7,672 nt of DNA, from the NCBI GenBank assembly GCA_049291395.1, contig JBATPJ010000028.1, positions 1-7,672 on the forward strand, in the 5' to 3' direction. The translations under genes and the position numbers were made by a program. This DNA comes from JAPUDQ01 sp049291395. Lineage in GTDB: Bacteria; Patescibacteriota; Saccharimonadia; Saccharimonadales; Saccharimonadaceae. This document shows, piece after piece, positions 4,513-7,672 of the stretch; position 1 is the stretch's first letter; each line of letters begins with the position of its first letter. Below the pieces are notes generated by a model. That model saw only the letters and a program-made list of their open reading frames with translations. It was not told where the DNA came from and did no database searches.

Positions 4513-7344
4513 TTATAAGACTTGTTTCAAATAATGACCTGTAAAAGATCTTTGTACTTTAGCCACCTCTTCCGGTGCACCAGTAGCAATCACTTGCCCA
4601 CCGGCTGCGCCGCCTTCGGGCCCCATGTCGATGAGATGATCGGCGCATTTGATGACATCAAGATTGTGCTCGATGATGACCATACTATTGCCTGTGTCGA
4701 CAAGTGCTTGGAGTACATGGAGTAGTTTTTTGACATCAGCCGCATGAAGTCCAGTCGTTGGTTCATCGAGGACATAGAGTGTCTTGCCGGTCGCACGACG
4801 GCTTAGCTCAGTTGCGAGCTTGATGCGCTGGGCCTCGCCGCCACTAAACGTCGTGGCTGGCTGGCCGAGTTTGATATAGCCGAGACCGACCTCGACAAGT
4901 GTGTCCATCTTTTTCTTGATGCTCGGCTGAGCGTCAAAAAACTCCGCGGCCTGTTCGACCGTCATACCGAGTACGTCGCTGATCGTCTGGCCTTTGTAGG
5001 TAATCTCCAGCGCTTCGCGGTTGTAGCGCTTGCCTTTGCATATCTCACACTGCACGTAAACGTCTGGCAGAAAATGCATCTCGATCTTGATGACGCCATC
5101 ACCCTGACAGTTTTCGCAGCGACCACCGCGCACGTTGAAGCTAAACCGACCGGCTTTGTAGCCACGGATATTTGCCTCGGGCGTGCTCGCAAACAGTTCG
5201 CGGACGGCGGTAAAAACACCAGTATACGTCGCGGGATTACTACGCGGCGTTCGGCCGATCGGGCTCTGATCGATCGTGATAATCTTGTCGAGATGCTCGA
5301 TACCTTCGATCGCATCATGACGACCAGCCACTTCCTGCGCGCGGTTGAGCTGGACGGACAGCTCCTTGGCGACGATATCGTTCACCAGGGTTGATTTGCC
5401 CGAGCCACTGACGCCACTAACGATAGTGAGCAATCCAAGTGGGATGTCGACGGTTAGGTTTTTGAGATTGTGTTCACGGGCTCCGATGACGCGAAGCACC
5501 TTGCCATTACCTTTGCGGCGCTTCTTCGGCACGTTAACTTTGAGCTTTCCCGACAAGTACTGACCGGTGATGCTATTGTCGTTTTGGGCAACCTCTTCGG
5601 GCGTCCCTGATGCGCAGACTTCACCGCCATGCACGCCAGCACCCGGGCCGATGTCGAGCAGATAGTCAGCACTGCGAATCGTATCTTCGTCGTGTTCCAC
5701 GACGAGCACGGTATTACCAAGATCACGCAGATGCTTGAGTGTGGCGATCAATTTGTCGTTGTCGCGCTGATGCAGGCCGATCGATGGTTCATCGAGCACA
5801 TAGAGCACACCTTGCAAACCTGATCCGATCTGTGTTGCCAAACGAATTCGCTGCGCCTCACCGCCACTGAGGGTATTGGCTGCCCGACCAAGCTCAAGAT
5901 AACTCAGCCCGACGTCATGCATAAAGCCAAGCCGCGCGAGAATCTCACGCAGGATTTGCTTGGCGATAAACTGCTCTTTGTCACTAAGCTTTAGGTCGTC
6001 ACGGAAGAGCGAATAGGCGTCATCGACACTGAGATTGACAACGTCAGTGATCGATAGACCATGGACCGTGATAGCCAGAACCTCTGGCTTCAGCCGAGCA
6101 CCTTTGCACGTGTAACATTCGCGTTCGCGCATAAACCGCTCGATGTCGCGGCGCATAAAATCGCTATCAGTTTCTTTGTGGCGACGCTCGAGGTTCGGGA
6201 TGACGCCTTCGTAGGTCGTGTCAAACGAACGCCCGGCATTCAGCCGGACCGAGTATTTTTCGGTACCGGTGCCATAAAGGATCTTCTGGATGGCATCAGC
6301 GGGGATATCACGAACGCGGTCATGGATAGTAAATCCGTGTCGCTCGCCCACAGCGGCCAGCTTCTTCACATACCAGGCATCGCTATTCACCCGGTTAAAT
6401 GGGCGAAGTGCACCTTCGGCGATCGTGAGATTGGGGTTGAAGACCAGCTCCGGGTCGACTTCCAGGCGATTGCCGAGACCAGTACAGGTCGGACAGGCAC
6501 CAAACGGGCTATTAAAACTAAACAGTCGTGGCTCAAGCTCGGGGATCGCGACATCAGGATGATCGACGCAGGCGTATCGCTGCGAGAAAACATGCTCAGC
6601 ATTTGTATCGGCATCAAGCGCGATCAACACACCACTGGCAATCTCCAGCGCTTGCTCGACCGACTGAGCGATACGCGTTATCGACTCTTCGTCGTTGACG
6701 ACACGGTCGACGACGATCTCGATGGTGTGTTTGAACTTCTTGTCGAGCTCGGGAAATTCATCCAGTGCGTAGATGACACCGTCGACGCGAGCACGAGCAT
6801 AGCCGAGACGGCCGTACTGTTCCGGCACGTGCGCAAACTCGCCTTTCTTGCTCTGGACGATCGGCGCCAAGATCATCAGGCGCTTGCCTGCACCAAGTTC
6901 ACGAATGTTATCGACGATGCTCTGCGGAGTTTGCTTGGCGACTGGCTTACCGCAGCGCGTACCATCATCAAGCAGTGCCGGACAGTGCGGTATACCGATC
7001 CGGGCATAGAGGAGGCGCAAATAATCAAAGATTTCCGTCACGGTCGCGACGGTACTACGCGGGTTGCGGCTGGTTGACTTCTGGTCGATCGAGATGGCCG
7101 GGCTCAACCCATCGATCTGATCGACGTCAGGCTTTTCCATCAGCCCCAAAAATTGCCGGGCATAGCTACTGAGGCTCTCGACATAGCGCCGTTGGCCCTC
7201 GGCGTAAATCGTATCAAAGGCCAGACTCGACTTGCCCGAGCCAGACAACCCAGTAATCACTACTAGCTTATCGCGGGGTATCTCAACAGAGATATTTTTG
7301 AGATTGTGCTCACGCGCACCCGTAACTTTGATAACCTCTGACAT
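4513..7344 (-). CDS. uvrA: excinuclease ABC subunit UvrA
   Basis: This complete 943-residue UvrA is the damage-sensing ATPase of nucleotide excision repair; it loads UvrB onto lesions. First ATPase: Walker A GLSGSGKSS (32-40), signature LSGGEAQRI (492-500), Walker B VLDEP (516-520). Second ATPase: Walker A GVSGSGKST (644-652), signature FSGGEAQRI (833-841), Walker B VLDEP (858-862). The zinc site of the second half is intact (C743, C746, C766, C769). The first zinc site reads C259-V-D-H262 followed by C284 and C287, so a histidine takes the place of the second cysteine and one residue is inserted. A cysteine pair that is normally CxxC is stretched here to C121 and C131. The start matches the family N-terminus and has a near-ideal promoter 8 nt upstream but no Shine-Dalgarno. 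uvrB and uvrC are not adjacent. It lies 51 bp after the surface-protein gene on the same strand, but its own promoter makes it independent. Confidence 0.98.
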   Translation of the reverse strand: MSEVIKVTGAREHNLKNISVEIPRDKLVVITGLSGSGKSSLAFDTIYAEGQRRYVESLSSYARQFLGLMEKPDVDQIDGLSPAISIDQKSTSRNPRSTVATVTEIFDYLRLLYARIGIPHCPALLDDGTRCGKPVAKQTPQSIVDNIRELGAGKRLMILAPIVQSKKGEFAHVPEQYGRLGYARARVDGVIYALDEFPELDKKFKHTIEIVVDRVVNDEESITRIAQSVEQALEIASGVLIALDADTNAEHVFSQRYACVDHPDVAIPELEPRLFSFNSPFGACPTCTGLGNRLEVDPELVFNPNLTIAEGALRPFNRVNSDAWYVKKLAAVGERHGFTIHDRVRDIPADAIQKILYGTGTEKYSVRLNAGRSFDTTYEGVIPNLERRHKETDSDFMRRDIERFMRERECYTCKGARLKPEVLAITVHGLSITDVVNLSVDDAYSLFRDDLKLSDKEQFIAKQILREILARLGFMHDVGLSYLELGRAANTLSGGEAQRIRLATQIGSGLQGVLYVLDEPSIGLHQRDNDKLIATLKHLRDLGNTVLVVEHDEDTIRSADYLLDIGPGAGVHGGEVCASGTPEEVAQNDNSITGQYLSGKLKVNVPKKRRKGNGKVLRVIGAREHNLKNLTVDIPLGLLTIVSGVSGSGKSTLVNDIVAKELSVQLNRAQEVAGRHDAIEGIEHLDKIITIDQSPIGRTPRSNPATYTGVFTAVRELFASTPEANIRGYKAGRFSFNVRGGRCENCQGDGVIKIEMHFLPDVYVQCEICKGKRYNREALEITYKGQTISDVLGMTVEQAAEFFDAQPSIKKKMDTLVEVGLGYIKLGQPATTFSGGEAQRIKLATELSRRATGKTLYVLDEPTTGLHAADVKKLLHVLQALVDTGNSMVIIEHNLDVIKCADHLIDMGPEGGAAGGQVIATGAPEEVAKVQRSFTGHYLKQVL

Positions 7345-7352
7345 GGCTTACT

Positions 7353-7381
7353 ATTATACCAATTTTTCGCGACCATGTCAC
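7353..7381 (-). promoter_or_regulatory. uvrA promoter, leaderless arrangement
   Basis: On the minus strand, GTGACA (7381 down to 7376) matches five of six -35 bases. After a 17-bp spacer comes a perfect TATAAT (7358 down to 7353). The uvrA ATG at 7344 follows after 8 nt, so the start codon lies at or next to the predicted transcription start. No SOS (LexA-type) box is evident in the 51-bp gap. Confidence 0.75.
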
Positions 7382-7395
7382 ACCACGGATCTTTG

Positions 7396-7671
7396 TTAGC
7401 GACCTGGCCTACTCACCATACGACGCGTTGCTAAAATCACGCCTATCACACATAGTGTCGAGCCGACCAAGACGATAGCGATACTGTTCTGGCCAGTATT
7501 TGCCAGTGACGAACGTCGCCATACTGTCGCGTCACCAAGTAGAGCAGATATCGGACTATCGGTTAGCGCGGCCACCTGTCCAGCAGCTTTGTCGTCAGCG
7601 AAACCACCTACACCGTTGGCATCATAGTAGGCCTGGGCTTGGTTCGAGACGCTGTCGATGGTCGCAGGTAC
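7396..7671 (-). CDS. C-terminal end of a sortase-anchored surface protein (LANTG signal)
   Basis: The frame is open from the right edge to TAA at 7398-7396, giving the last 91 residues; the N-terminus lies outside the window. Residues 56-60 of the visible part are LANTG, an LPXTG-like motif. A hydrophobic stretch follows (SIAIVLVGSTLCVIGVILA, 63-81), then a short basic tail (TRRMVSRPGR). This three-part arrangement is the cell-wall sorting signal cut by sortases; LAXTG is the form linked with class E sortases. The preceding visible region (SNQAQAYYDANGVGGFADDK) is small-residue-rich and resembles no domain I know. The protein would be exported, anchored by the sorting signal and exposed on the surface. 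No terminator is seen before the uvrA promoter. The motif is clear, but the rest of the protein cannot be judged. Confidence 0.8.
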   Translation of the reverse strand, partial: VPATIDSVSNQAQAYYDANGVGGFADDKAAGQVAALTDSPISALLGDATVWRRSSLANTGQNSIAIVLVGSTLCVIGVILATRRMVSRPGR

Positions 7672-7672
7672 G

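Noticed and set aside
6061..7077. 338-codon open frame on the plus strand opposite uvrA
   Set aside because: It is antisense to conserved UvrA coding sequence, has no recognisable domain, and is a typical shadow of a GC-balanced gene.
7630..7655. tRNA-like GGTTCGAG (T-loop-like) near the right edge
   Set aside because: It lies inside the sortase-anchored protein frame, and no acceptor or anticodon arms can be found around it.
1..7672. CRISPR array, insertion sequence, integrase or toxin-antitoxin pair
   Set aside because: No regularly spaced direct repeats, transposase or integrase motifs, or small paired toxin-antitoxin ORFs were seen.

Overview
This is a chromosomal, housekeeping-type window of about 50% GC. 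It holds six protein-coding genes on both strands (two cut by the window edges), with short, unusually structured intergenic regions. The organism is not certain. A compact Gram-positive-like bacterium, possibly of the Candidate Phyla Radiation such as Saccharibacteria (TM7), is suggested by an LPXTG-like sortase signal (LANTG), TATAAT boxes sitting almost on start codons, and single-gene transcription units. Visible stops are TAG or TAA and no TGA interrupts a gene, so nothing suggests a recoded genome. The lineage call is inference from style, not from a marker gene.

Layout. Bases 2-673 (minus) are the 5' part of trhO, a rhodanese-type tRNA U34 hydroxylase. Diverging from it, 815-2590 (plus) encodes a complete ABC exporter half-transporter, preceded by a possible 28-codon leader ORF (695-781). 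A perfect 14-bp hairpin (2619-2649) separates it from the convergent rplY gene (L25/CTC, 2671-3402, minus), which has its own TATAAT promoter and strong Shine-Dalgarno. Between rplY and the divergent DedA-family membrane protein gene (3647-4294, plus) lies a 124-bp imperfect inverted-repeat element (3490-3613) with two internal hairpins. Between dedA and convergent uvrA (4513-7344, minus) lies a 218-bp spacer. It contains an orphan copy of the 23S rRNA GTPase-associated centre (helices 42-44), followed at once by an 18-bp terminator-like hairpin. The right edge (7396-7671, minus) is the C-terminus of a sortase-anchored surface protein.

The genes do not form one pathway: tRNA modification, export, ribosome assembly or stress, membrane homeostasis and nucleotide excision repair each seem to be transcribed alone. 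Two things stand out. (1) trhO, dedA and uvrA each have a -10 box exactly 8 nt before the ATG, predicting leaderless mRNAs, while rplY and the ABC gene have Shine-Dalgarno leaders. (2) Two intergenic regions carry structured-RNA-like sequence that no protein gene explains: the 23S GTPase-centre mimic and the 124-bp element, whose mismatch pattern favours a minus-strand RNA.
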